Shown: one piece after another, positions 24,277 to 32,410 of the stretch | Layout of the letters: each line of letters opens with the position of its first letter | Position numbering within the stretch: the first letter of the stretch is position 1 | Assembly (NCBI GenBank): GCA_020152595.1 | Contig: JAIGNY010000148.1 | Span: 62,001 to 126,000, forward strand | Direction: 5' to 3' | Origin: Chiridota heheva | Lineage: Eukaryota; Echinodermata; Holothuroidea; Apodida; Chiridotidae | DNA: 64,000 nucleotides | The notes under the pieces: generated by a model | What the model was told of the DNA's origin: nothing | Databases searched by the model: none | Seen by the model: the letters and a program-made list of their open reading frames with translations, nothing else | Position numbers and translations under genes: made by a program

Positions 24277-24938
24277 CTATTTTAATAGTAATGTTACTTC
24301 AATTGATAAATTATTATTATGTATGAGTTGCCCATAGCCACCACGCACCTCTAAGGTGATGGTTTTTAACACACCTCCAGCGAGAGGATGCATCATGGGG
24401 TGTGAATATGTTATGTGAGTAGTTTCCCCTACTTCTTCATTAACAGTCATTTTTGCCAGTTTATTGCTTGGGTGCCCTTCAATAAAGCTTCGAGTGACAT
24501 CTAATTCCAGAAGGTGAATACATATAGAAAGATCCCTTAAAATGGGAGGCACGTGATCACTCCTATATACACCTGCACCCATCCATTCATCTGTGAGAAT
24601 CATTCCCAAGAGATATAGAAAGTTACTGCTGAATTTGACTTCGCAAGTAGCCGGTATGACTAATTTGATTTGTAAAGTGCTTGTTCTAAGAACATACCTC
24701 CTCTTTTTATCTCCCTATCAACTCTTTTCTTGAGTGTATTGAACGTATAGAAGCCTGCTTCAATGGTTACTCGTTTAATTCGCTTATCCTTTGAATATCT
24801 AATGTCTAAAAATCCACGCTCTTTCAGGTTATACCAACCGTTGGTGAAGAACACATCTGTGATACCAACCTCTTTTATTTGAAGAGGGGTTTCTAGGTTT
24901 CTTGCTTTTCCAGTGACTAGATATGTGCTGTAATACAT
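24277..24938 (-). pseudogene. Capsid-type (penton-like?) Polinton gene, paralogue B
   Basis: Two out-of-phase ORFs (24,938-24,660 and 24,609-24,277) form one gene related to its neighbour at 24,942-25,650. The N-terminal half carries MYYSTYLVTG, a KEVGITDVFFTNGWYNL element and RVTIEAGFYTFNTLKKRVD. The C-terminal half carries YRSDHVPPILRDLSICIHLLELDV and a terminal IEVTLLLK. Compared with the paralogue, a central piece around 24,610-24,660 is lost or frameshifted. The beta-rich pattern fits the broad family of Polinton-encoded proteins that begin with a short display-like strand and a W-x-N-I/L motif. A single-jelly-roll minor capsid or spike role is inference. Confidence 0.6.
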
Positions 24939-24941
24939 TGA

Positions 24942-25650
24942 TTATTTTAATAGCAATGTAACTTCAATGGGGATATTGCGGTTATTGAAAGGTTTACCAT
25001 CGTTTCGTACATGTACCTCTGAGGTGATGGTATTCAACACATCATTTGCAAGTCGATGCATTCTTGGATGACGACATCCTATATGAGTCATTCGGTCTAT
25101 ATCAGTCTTATTCACAAAAAATTTACCAAGTCTATCTGTCAGATGGCCATTAACAAGGTTATGCGAAACATCTAACTCCCGGAGGTGAATGCTTAAGGAA
25201 AGATCCATCATAAGAGGAGGTACACGGTCGCTCCTATATATACACACCTGGGGTTTATTGCCGTATTTTCATTAGTAAGTTCGAATTCCAATAGCTCTAA
25301 GATATTTTCACTTGAAAGAAGCGCAACCCCATCTGGCACAGTTATACGGATCAGTGAAGTGGCCGCCTCAAAATCAACACCTCCCTCATCATTTCGGATT
25401 ATCCCTTTATCTAATCTTCTTTTAATCATATTGAAATCATACAGCCTCAATCCTGCCTCAATCTTCATTATCCTGGTCTTTCTACTATAAACAGAACACT
25501 CATCTTCCCATCCTTATCAAGGTTATCCCAACTACTGGTAAAGCACACATCATTGATTCCTACTTCGCTTACCTGGAGCGAAAATTGGAGATTGGCAGGT
25601 TCTCCAGTGAAGATATGCGAGATGTAATACATCGTAGTATCAAATATCAT
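24942..25650 (-). pseudogene. Capsid-type (penton-like?) Polinton gene, paralogue A
   Basis: Three overlapping ORFs in different frames (25,650-25,468; 25,468-25,208; 25,247-24,942) make one gene with two frameshifts, near 25,470 and 25,220-25,250. Likely start is the ATG at about 25,631 (MYYISHIFTG) rather than the upstream one, because paralogue B starts at the equivalent MYY. Shared landmarks with B are SEVGINDVCFTSSWDNL, IEAGLRLYDFNMIKRRLD, YRSDRVPPLMMDLSLSIHLR and the identical ending IEVTLLLK. It retains a ~60-residue central part missing from B. The stop of A and the start of B are 3 bp apart. Confidence 0.65.
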
Positions 25651-25659
25651 ATGATATAT

Positions 25660-26827
25660 TCAATTTGACTGCCTGAATACCCATGCGATAAGTGCACCAC
25701 CCACTGCAAGCGCAGGTGCCCACAAGTGACTCCCTATCTTTGTGAATATGTCACCAATTAGATTGAAAAGCAAACAAAGGGCACCACCAATGATGCCCGG
25801 TAGAGCTGCACCGAGCCATTTACCAAAACGTTTAATCACCAGACCCAGTGCTTTGACAACATTATCTGGTGATGGCGGCGGCTGTGGTGTTGGCACGGGA
25901 ACCACAGGTCCTCCCAGCCCGAGTGCTAGTATGATAGTAGATATTATAAACCCTAATGAGGTCAGAATGGATGCAATCGTCACACCCTGTTCTCGAAACA
26001 ACTTAACCAATTTTTCTCGCAAAGAAAGGTCGCTATATACAAGCTCACGCGCAAGGTCACATATTTGCCGTACCTGTGACTTCAGATTACCACGAAGTGT
26101 GTCTATGGTAGTCTGTAGAGCGTCCCGCCTTTCTTCCAGCTGTTCAATCTCTCTGCGTATACTTGTCTTTTCGTTTTTATCTCCGGTTGCTTCAAGGCGG
26201 TCTCTTGCCTCTTCGAATTGTTGGTCAGTTTTGACAAGCTTGCTTTCTTAAGCTGATAATGTTCCTCGTATAGTTCTAAGCTGCCTGTCAAGTCCCATGA
26301 GCTCCCGTAGGGGTAATGGGGGAGCATCAGTCTGAATAACAAGTTTTTTTTTCCCTATTAATTTTTCGATATCACCCAACAGTACAGTTACATCAGGATA
26401 TGAGCCATCAATGACATAAGACACCGTATTCTCTATTTTGGTAGCAGCATTTTGTCTATCACTAAATAATTCCCTGATTGCCCCCTCCTCTTTGTGACTT
26501 GATTGTTGATACAGTGATCCATCCACCAGTGCGAATTTTGTTGAGGCGGATCTCACTACCCCTGTGTTTAAGATACAAATTATGCTCTGAATCCAACTTA
26601 AATAGGTCATACTTTGGAGTATCAGCAATTTTTATATCAGCGTAAAATTTGTCTACGAGCCGAATCTTGTCAACTTCACGTTGCTGTTCTGTTATAGACA
26701 GATCAAGCCCATCAACACTAGTTTCAACCGCAGTGGGTACATCGGGAAGGAAACCATCCAAGTACGGGTCATCAACCAGGTTGTCGTCATCTCTTCGATC
26801 AAAATCATCCATTGGTTTATCCTCCAT
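25660..26827 (-). pseudogene. Coiled-coil/transmembrane Polinton protein (broken)
   Basis: Begins MEDKPMDDFDRRDDDNLVDD, an acidic N-terminus. A frameshift at about 26,480-26,570 links it to the frame of the 26,628-26,248 ORF, which reaches LMGLDRQLRTIRGTLSA. A TAA at 26,250-26,248 interrupts that frame, which then continues open through a strongly charged coiled-coil stretch (about 26,247-26,060, Glu/Arg/Lys/Gln heptads). A C-terminal region follows (25,660-26,022) with FREQGVTIASILTSLGFIIS, a Pro-rich linker and a second hydrophobic ALPGIIGGALCLL segment. Two membrane spans separated by a proline linker after a coiled coil suggest a membrane-interacting virion protein. The biochemical role is unknown. 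Confidence 0.65.
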
Positions 26828-26853
26828 TGTTATTATATCATGAATTTCAACTT

Positions 26854-27257
26854 CAATTTAGCAAGAAATAAGCAGACCCCATTCCAATCGTAGCAATTGT
26901 AATAAAAGCCAACTCTCGGTTGTGTTGTTGAGGGGATGGTTAATAGAAGTCTTCTAGGTGAGACTTCAAATCTAGTGGAATAGAGTCTGCCCCATAAACC
27001 TGGTTGTAAAATCTTATTGCATCATCTACATTTCTGAAGGTCTGTACAGCACGTAAGTCATAAGTCTTTGATTCATCATATCCAGCTTCTCTTGCCTATC
27101 ATGAACCCATTCAATTTGAGCTGCCTGCAGTTTTTCCACAGCTTTATTCTTTCTGTGCAGCAGAGTCCTTGGCGAGCTGACTAAATACAAAGTTTGAACC
27201 TAAAAAAGCTAGGGCGTTTACTAAAGCCCCACCAACAAGCAAGGCAATCATAGCCAT
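26854..27257 (-). pseudogene. Small Polinton membrane/coiled-coil gene (broken)
   Basis: Minus strand from the ATG at 27,257 (MAMIALLVGGALVNALAFLG): an N-terminal hydrophobic segment and then a charged helical region in a second frame (KAVEKLQAAQIEWVHDRQEK, about 27,160-27,090). A third frame follows (FRNVDDAIRFYNQVYG, about 27,030-26,985) and ends after an in-frame TAA (about 26,939) with a C-terminal hydrophobic stretch to a TGA at 26,854. At least two frameshifts and one nonsense codon are present. Each part is too short to appear as a long ORF. Order and hydrophobic N- and C-termini suggest a membrane-anchored small protein. Function unknown. Confidence 0.5.
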
Positions 27258-27291
27258 CACTAATATCTATCAGACACATATATTTAATTGG

Positions 27292-27526
27292 GTGGTGTAG
27301 TAATGATTTCATCAGGAATGATACCTTGGGAAACTAACTACTCATGAGTCATAGTACCTGCTGTAAAGTCCAATGTAAGGAGTGCTACATCACGAGGTTT
27401 CATCCCTAATGAGGGTGGTGGCTTCAAGCTTTTCATAACAGCACTTCCTAGGGCTGCATAGCCCGTGGCTAGTAAAGCTATTGTTCCGCCCTGGTACAGG
27501 GAATTGGTAACTTGGTTAGGCTGCAT
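27292..27526 (-). pseudogene. Small Polinton membrane protein with one in-frame stop
   Basis: The ATG at 27,526 starts MQPNQVTNSLYQGGTIALLA, which contains a hydrophobic span at about residues 14-32. The frame hits TAG at 27,340-27,338 after GTMTHE and continues with LVSQGIIPDEIITTPPN to a TAA at about 27,292. The open, hydrophilic continuation suggests a simple nonsense mutation. It lies 7 bp downstream of the preceding gene's stop. Function unknown. Confidence 0.55.
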
Positions 27527-27532
27527 CAGTGT

Positions 27533-27865
27533 CTAGTATATATAACCATCTGCAGTTATGTTCAATTGGTTTTCAGACATGGGGGGACTGGGTGAACTAG
27601 GTGTATGGTCATTTTGAGCTAAAACGACAGCAGCAGAAGCAACTACGACAGCAGCAGCTAGTACACCCCACCAAATATCCCAAGAAGTTCACCTACAGGC
27701 GGATCTACAGCCTACTGGGGTTTCTTCATCTTCCGAAGTTCCCCTTCGACGCTGCGCGGTCTCCTTTGAATGAGGGACATCCATCGTTATTCGTGCCTTG
27801 CGTGTCTCCACAGCATGTTTCCCTGCATCCACCCTCTTGGGATTTTTCAACCTCTGTATGTCCAT
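27533..27865 (-). pseudogene. Basic N-terminus/C-terminal TM Polinton protein (frameshifted)
   Basis: The ATG at 27,865 gives MDIQRLKNPKRVDAGKHAVE, a basic region running to a TGA at 27,691-27,689. In the adjacent frame the sequence continues as TSWDIWWGVLAAAVVVASAA, a single TM segment, then a Pro/Ser-rich tail to TAG at 27,533. A frameshift near 27,700 joins the two. A basic head, one TM span and a short tail make a plausible virion membrane protein, but I cannot assign a function. It overlaps the possible read-through tail of the upstream gene. Confidence 0.5.
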
Positions 27866-27922
27866 TGTTTATATCCTTTGTTTTTGTATATTCAATTTGA
27901 CGTTCAGTTGTAAGAACCATAC

Positions 27923-28216
27923 TTACTGGTGCAATCCAGACCCACATTTATGAAATAGACCGCAACTAATACTTCTTAATGCATTGTTTATAAAGGGATC
28001 TTCTCCAAGGTCTGTAGCAAGAGCCTGCTCACTGTCAATGTTAAACATACTGGCTGCTGCACGTACATATAAACTTATTGCTGTTTTTCCCAAGCTTTTA
28101 GTCATTTTATCACCAATACGGGCCTCATATACAGCATGCGATTGTTCCATATCTGTACCCGACATCTCTTGAAGCTGTTGAGATGATTTATGCTTTCCTA
28201 AATAGTCCATGGACAT
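27923..28216 (-). CDS. Small helical Polinton accessory protein, possibly frameshifted at its C-terminus
   Basis: 97-codon ORF starting MSMDYLGKHKSSQQLQEMSG, helix-rich, with a conserved-looking DLGEDPFINNALRSIS segment near residues 68-84. The overlapping frame (27,947-27,870) gives VWIAPVSMVLTTERQIEY, which looks like the natural continuation, so a frameshift at about 27,935-27,950 is likely. It lies between the ATPase and the basic/TM gene. It is a member of a recurrent Polinton gene neighbourhood. Function unknown. Confidence 0.5.
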   Translation of the reverse strand: MSMDYLGKHKSSQQLQEMSGTDMEQSHAVYEARIGDKMTKSLGKTAISLYVRAAASMFNIDSEQALATDLGEDPFINNALRSISCGLFHKCGSGLHQ

Positions 28217-28429
28217 GCCTCCATGGATAACGGCAGCTAGCTTTCTGCAGTGGTTATCTTGTGATGGCTCTTGCGATGGCTAACCTAGTGTTTCTATAAG
28301 ACTATGGATATTCATTTTGATTCTACAAACATGCAATACAATGGGATAAATTTACCACAGATGTTGTGCAAGTATTATTATTAGTAATGATGTGTTCAAC
28401 ATGGCGCTGGACAATACTCAAGTATTACT

Positions 28430-28612
28430 AAGCACTAATTAACTATTACTATGTATTTGTTAACTATTACTATGTATTACTTCACTATTACTATGTATTA
28501 CTATTAGCTATGTATTACTTAACTATCACTGTGTATTACTTAACTATTACTATGTATTACTTAACTATTACTAAGCATTACTATGTATTACTTAACTATT
28601 ACTTGAGCTGAC
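28430..28612. repeat. ~21-bp minisatellite (TACTATGTATTACTTAACTAT)n
   Basis: About eight imperfect units of ATTACTATGTATTACTTAACT lie between the broken ATPase gene and the next Polinton gene. It probably arose after insertion, replacing or disrupting the 3' end of the ATPase gene. Confidence 0.8.
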
Positions 28613-28618
28613 TTGCAA

Positions 28619-29048
28619 AGGAATAAAGCAATCCACTTAGTCTGTTCACATACATCAGTAACAACTGAGTTCCATTTTTGACTTAACACCCATAGCGAGT
28701 GCTGATGATGTCTACCTGAAAAAGCTAAATTTGATAATGCTCTCCTTTTTCACAAGGTCACTTTCTGCAGAACAATCATCGACTATGCAGAGGGTAGAGC
28801 TTGCTTATGATTTCAAGATATTTTTGCAATTTATCTGCAGTGATATCTAGAAAGAAGACATTGCAGTCGTCAGAAAGGGACTCGCGTTGTAAGTATGTTT
28901 GATTGTAAGACTAGGTGGGGCATAATATAAAAATTCTTGCAAATATGCCTAAATAGCTGGTTTCTAAGAGGTTCAACACATACTGCATCTTTCCAGAGCC
29001 TGTTTTACCGCATATAATCACAGTGTGGGGATCTCTTGGTAAGTCCAT
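28619..29048 (-). pseudogene. Polinton FtsK/HerA-type genome-packaging ATPase, truncated
   Basis: The ATG at 29,048 opens MDLPRDPHTVIICGKTGSGK. Residues 14-20 are a perfect Walker A (GKTGSGK). A TAG at 28,913-28,911 interrupts the frame 45 codons in, but it stays open to about 28,800. After a +1/-1 slip the next frame shows a Walker B-like LCIVDD at about 28,795-28,777. A final frame continues with WVLSQKWNSVVTDVCEQT before the minisatellite. In intact elements this ATPase drives DNA into the capsid. Only about 140 residues remain, so the C-terminal arginine-finger region is missing. It sits immediately downstream of the capsid gene. Confidence 0.75.
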
Positions 29049-29118
29049 CTTTTTATTTAGTTTTTACAGCTAACTCCACACTCTGGCTAGGCGACCGTTC
29101 TTCATAACCAGTTTTTTA

Positions 29119-30099
29119 TCACGAGAGGACGAAGTAGTACATAATCACTGTACCTTTATCTGCAGGAGTGCGGTTGATCTCCAGAGTCATGCCTACACTG
29201 TCGTTGCCCAGCTTACAACCGTTACCGTGTAGAGCATCATCATCGGTGCTGCGCAGATCAAGAACAAGTGCATAGTGTTTTGGGAGATATGTTGCTAAAT
29301 CGATGAAATGTAGACCAATCTCCTTAACAAGTAAGCCTACCTCGTGATCGAGGCCCTCGCCCGTGGACAATCTACTTGAGGCGAATACCTTCTTAGCCTC
29401 ATCCCAGTGCTGGTATGGGAGAATGCCTTGGGCATATAGCTGGTTAGGAACACCTTCAATGGTTACACTGACCTTAGTGATATCGTGGTTCATGAAAGTC
29501 TCAGGTTTTCGTGCAAATCCACCATCATCAACTGGTTTGACGAACAACAGGACAACACCGCTGCTACTGTGTCGAGGTAAATTCAAAGAGATAGTCCACA
29601 CAGAGCTAGTGAGGTCTAGAATTTCTCTCCGGTGCCTCTGTACATCTGTATAGTTTACCGAGTACTTATTTAACATTTTATTTCAGATCTCTGCTGCAAG
29701 GCTCGCTTGATTCACAACATCAAATTGCAGAGTCAATTAGTCGGCATTATCTCGCGCATTATAGCAGAGCCATAGGTCTGCATAGTTGTAGAAAACATCT
29801 GCGCTGTCCAAACTCATGACAACCTCACCTCCAAGTTTTACCTCTAGTTTGCTCACAATGTTGCGGCCTATGTTGTTGACAATAGTGCGATTGACATATG
29901 TGCTATTCAGAGTGATGTTAAAGGCCAGTCTAACCGTGCCTGGGACAATGACATCATGCTGCTGCAGCTTCGGGAATTTGACAATCACGTGATTACCTGC
30001 TGTGGCCGTTGGGGTATCAAGAGTAACTTGATTAGTTGTGCGTACACCTTTGCAGGTCTTTCGTGTAGGTGCTAGTTTCTTTCCCTAATTCATTGCCAT
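29119..30099 (-). pseudogene. Polinton double-jelly-roll major capsid-like protein with three in-frame stops
   Basis: The ATG at 30,099 starts a single frame running to 29,119, broken by TAG at codon 5 (30,087-30,085), TAA at 29,739-29,737 and TGA at 29,685-29,683, with no frameshift. The N-terminal part includes VPGTVRLAFNITL and NNIGRNIVSKLEVKLGGEVV, then FYNYADLW. The C-terminal part includes TISLNLPRHSSSGVVLLFV, KVSVTIEGVPNQLYAQG and AFLY-like FVLS at the end. These fit the first jelly roll and the end of the second jelly roll of Polinton hexon-like capsids. The 327 codons are well below a normal capsid gene, so an internal deletion around 29,680-29,740 is likely. Confidence 0.75.
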
Positions 30100-30130
30100 A
30101 TTGAATATATATACATATGTATAATATAAG
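30100..30130. promoter_or_regulatory. Divergent AT-rich promoter between capsid and integrase genes
   Basis: Only 31 bp, almost entirely A/T (TTGAATATATATACATATGT), separate the two divergent start codons. TATA-like motifs exist in both directions, with ATATAAG immediately abutting the integrase ATG. It would serve as a bidirectional promoter in the active element. Confidence 0.5.
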
Positions 30131-31104
30131 ATGAAGCTAGCGGAGATATATTAGAGCCCTCAGGGGTATTGGAGAGGAACTCCAGCTATAAAGACACTTG
30201 CAAAAGCTGCAAAGGTGTCTGAAGATGAATCCCGGGCTTGGCTAAAGAAGCAGGCTATGTGGAAGATCTACCTACCTCCTCCCCACTATATACCACTGCC
30301 TAAATTTGACATTTCTACACCAAATCAAGTCCATCAAGCTGACCTCTTGTTTCTACCGCATGATGAAGTTGGATGCAAGACTTATAAATATGCATTAGTT
30401 GTGGTCGATGTTGCCAGCGGTATAAAGAGGCTGAGCCTTTAAGTTCAGAGTATTCATCAGAGGGTACTTCTGCATTTACCCGCATCTATAATCGTAGTCC
30501 ACTCGGTTGGCCGAAACTACTTTAGGTGGATCCAGGGCTTGAGTTCATGGGTTCTGTAACTGATACATAGGAGAAGCATGGTGTTGAGGTGAGACGTGGA
30601 ACCCCAGACGTTCATCGCGATCAAGCTATTGCAGAGTGGTTTAATCGTACACTAGCAGAACGGTCGTTTGGACATTAGTATGCTCAAGAAATTAAATTGC
30701 CTAAGGGAGAGAGATCGACAGAATAGGTAGGGAGACTACCTGCCGTTGTTTCAGCTTTGAACAACGAAGTCACATGACTGATTGGGAAGAAGCCTGATAA
30801 TGCTATCAAAGCTAAAATGGTGAAACAGAAACCAGCATCTCCAGCTGATTGCCCTATTGGCTTGGAGAAGCAAAAAGTACCTGCCGCTGCTGTAATGCGT
30901 TATCTATACCAACCAGGTGAGCTGGAAGGAGGTCAACGTCGTGCTACAGACCCTACGTGGTCTGTCAATGTTTATCGGATAGGACGGTCTCTTACAAAGC
31001 CTGGAGAGCCTGTCCTATACTATCTTTAAGATGGTCCAGACCACGGATTTGTACGTGAAGAGTTTTTGATCGTTCCTCACAACACCGAGCTCCCACCAAA
31101 ATAA
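30131..31104 (+). pseudogene. Polinton retroviral-like integrase, six stops and one frameshift
   Basis: Start at the ATG at 30,131. Stops are at 30,152 (TAG), 30,523 (TAG), 30,568 (TAG), 30,676 (TAG), 30,724 (TAG), 30,775 (TGA) and 31,027 (TAA). A frame change near 30,415-30,425 separates the first stop from the rest. Catalytic-core residues are still visible: D in QADLLFLPHD (30,341-30,343), D in VDPG (30,529-30,531) and E in DQAIAEWFN (30,634-30,636), the last two 35 codons apart. Residues KYALVVVDVAS match the integrase core beta strand. The C-terminal part (DPTWSVNVYRIGRSL) fits the chromodomain-adjacent region. In life it would insert the element DNA; this copy is inactive. Confidence 0.9.
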
Positions 31105-31138
31105 TACAACAAGCAATTGGAGATAAGGTATTATAACC

Positions 31139-31145
31139 ATATAAG
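31139..31145 (+). promoter_or_regulatory. ATATAAG box abutting the Cys-rich gene start
   Basis: ATATAAG directly precedes the ATG at 31,146. The same seven bases directly precede the integrase ATG (30,124-30,130). This suggests a shared TATA/initiator-type signal with very short leaders. Inferred from two instances only. Confidence 0.4.
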
Positions 31146-31427
31146 ATGTCAGTACGTGCAGAGATCAAGTGTAATTGGCTACCGCTAGGTAAGAAAGAAA
31201 CATGTAGAAGACCTGCTATGTATGATCAATGCTGGCAGCATCGAGTAGTGATTACAAATGGAAAACACCCAATAGAACCATGCCGCAAGTGTGGGGTTGG
31301 TGTTTATTCTCGGACACAACTGTGCTGTGGTTGTGATGGTAAAAGGGTTGTTACAAAGATGCTGTGCATTGAAAAACAAGCTTGTATAGACTTTCAAAAA
31401 GTGCTTGCTGAAATGGTGTCCTATTAG
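31146..31427 (+). CDS. Small Cys-rich zinc-ribbon-like Polinton protein (intact ORF)
   Basis: 93 codons with no internal stop. Cysteines and histidine are at residues C9, C20, C29, H32, C46, C49, C60/C61 and C63. CWQH and CRKC...CCGC look like two zinc sites, a C-C-C-H knuckle followed by a C4 ribbon. It lies between integrase and the PolB N-terminal region, both broken. A nucleic-acid or protein-binding role is plausible but unproven. It is the only plus-strand gene of the element without a visible lesion, which may be chance given its length. Confidence 0.6.
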   Translation: MSVRAEIKCNWLPLGKKETCRRPAMYDQCWQHRVVITNGKHPIEPCRKCGVGVYSRTQLCCGCDGKRVVTKMLCIEKQACIDFQKVLAEMVSY

Positions 31428-31429
31428 AG

Positions 31430-31659
31430 ACATGGTGTATCATGATATACCATCTGGTGTGACAAGCATTTAGAGAAATAACATACTATAGTATAGCAGC
31501 ATATGATAAATAACTTAAATAGAACTGCACTTAGAAGAGAGAGAGTCAAGGCGTTGAGAACTATGTGGTTCAAAACAATATCCTTCTTAATGACCCATCA
31601 GGCAAAAGAGAAGATCATATTAAAAGGGATACATAAATGCCATCATAGCTCATAGGTAT
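31430..31659. other. Intergenic Polinton spacer with a small palindrome
   Basis: Contains the near-palindrome TGGTGTATCATGATATACCA (31,435-31,454). No gene is recognised. It separates the Cys-rich gene from the PolB N-terminal gene. Confidence 0.4.
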
Positions 31660-32410
31660 ATGCCAGCCCGCAGACCAGTTCCTGCTCCTAGACCTGTTCC
31701 TCCTCCCAGAGCACGAAGGCCTGTGTCTGCACCGAGAGCTGCACCAAGACCTGTGCCTGATCCAAGCTTCATACAGGCCCCTGGGACAATTGGCAATTAC
31801 CTCCACAGTTGGCAGATTAATATCTCAGATGGACACTGATTGGGAGCTGACCCACAAGCCCTTTTGGATGATGTTCGCCCCGCAATTCATCGGAAGGTAG
31901 CAGAAGAGGTTGAGCCCTTCGCGGGTTAAAATTCCAGTTAGCACTCAGAGTGGGGCTAAAGAAGGATAATGGCGATGGGGGAACAGAATTCACAAACCCA
32001 GTATTCCGCAGCCTTCAGATGGATGTCCTTCAAGTGGGTGAGATAGATGCAGCGCTCAACAACGCTTTCCCACACATGATAGAATCTCTTGAGCAATCGA
32101 CTCAGAGAGGGTCAGGATGGATGGTGGATAGAGTGGAGGACCTCTGGATAAATATTGCCCAGTACCAACCACTACGAGGTGGGTCCTATATCTGTTTGCC
32201 GAAAGAACTCAAAGCTAAAAAGACTATCATCATTGTGAAAAAACGTAATGATAACTGTCTTCACTAGGCTCTCCGATCTGCTCTGTTTCCAGCCAAGATA
32301 CATCCAGAAAGATGCAGCAAGCATTCCTCAAAAGACGGCTTAAACTTTGAAGGAATAGAGGCTCCAGCTCCACTCTCCTAGATCGGGAAGGTTGAAAAAC
32401 AAAACAATTT
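31660..32410 (+). pseudogene. N-terminal region of Polinton protein-primed DNA polymerase B, truncated
   Basis: The ATG at 31,660 opens a Pro/Arg-rich leader (MPARRPVPAPRPVPPPRARR). A TGA at 31,837-31,839 interrupts it, and a frameshift at about 31,923-31,930 leads to FQLALRVGLKKDNGD. Then come GSGWMVDRVEDLWINIAQYQ and PLRGGSYICLPKEL, the region upstream of the exonuclease/polymerase core in Polinton PolB genes. A TAG at 32,265-32,267 and another at 32,379-32,381 interrupt it. Similarity ends around KVEKQNNLA (about 32,410). The exonuclease and polymerase domains are absent, so the element was truncated here. Intact PolB replicates the element from protein-primed ends. Confidence 0.75.

Larger units (their letters stand above)
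23743..32410. mobile_element. Decayed Polinton/Maverick (adintovirus-like) element
   Basis: Two divergent gene blocks face away from about 30.1 kb. The minus-strand block has a major-capsid-like gene, a packaging ATPase and about eight accessory or structural genes. The plus-strand block has a DDE integrase, a Cys-rich protein and a PolB N-terminal region. Integrase plus jelly-roll capsid plus FtsK-like ATPase plus protein-primed PolB is diagnostic for Polintons. A protease gene, most of PolB and recognisable terminal inverted repeats are absent, and nearly every gene carries stops or frameshifts. It is a fossil copy of about 8.7 kb, against a usual 15-20 kb or more for intact elements. Confidence 0.9.

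Noticed and set aside
25742-26251. 169-codon plus-strand Ser/Arg-rich ORF
   Set aside because: Antisense shadow of the Polinton coiled-coil/TM gene.
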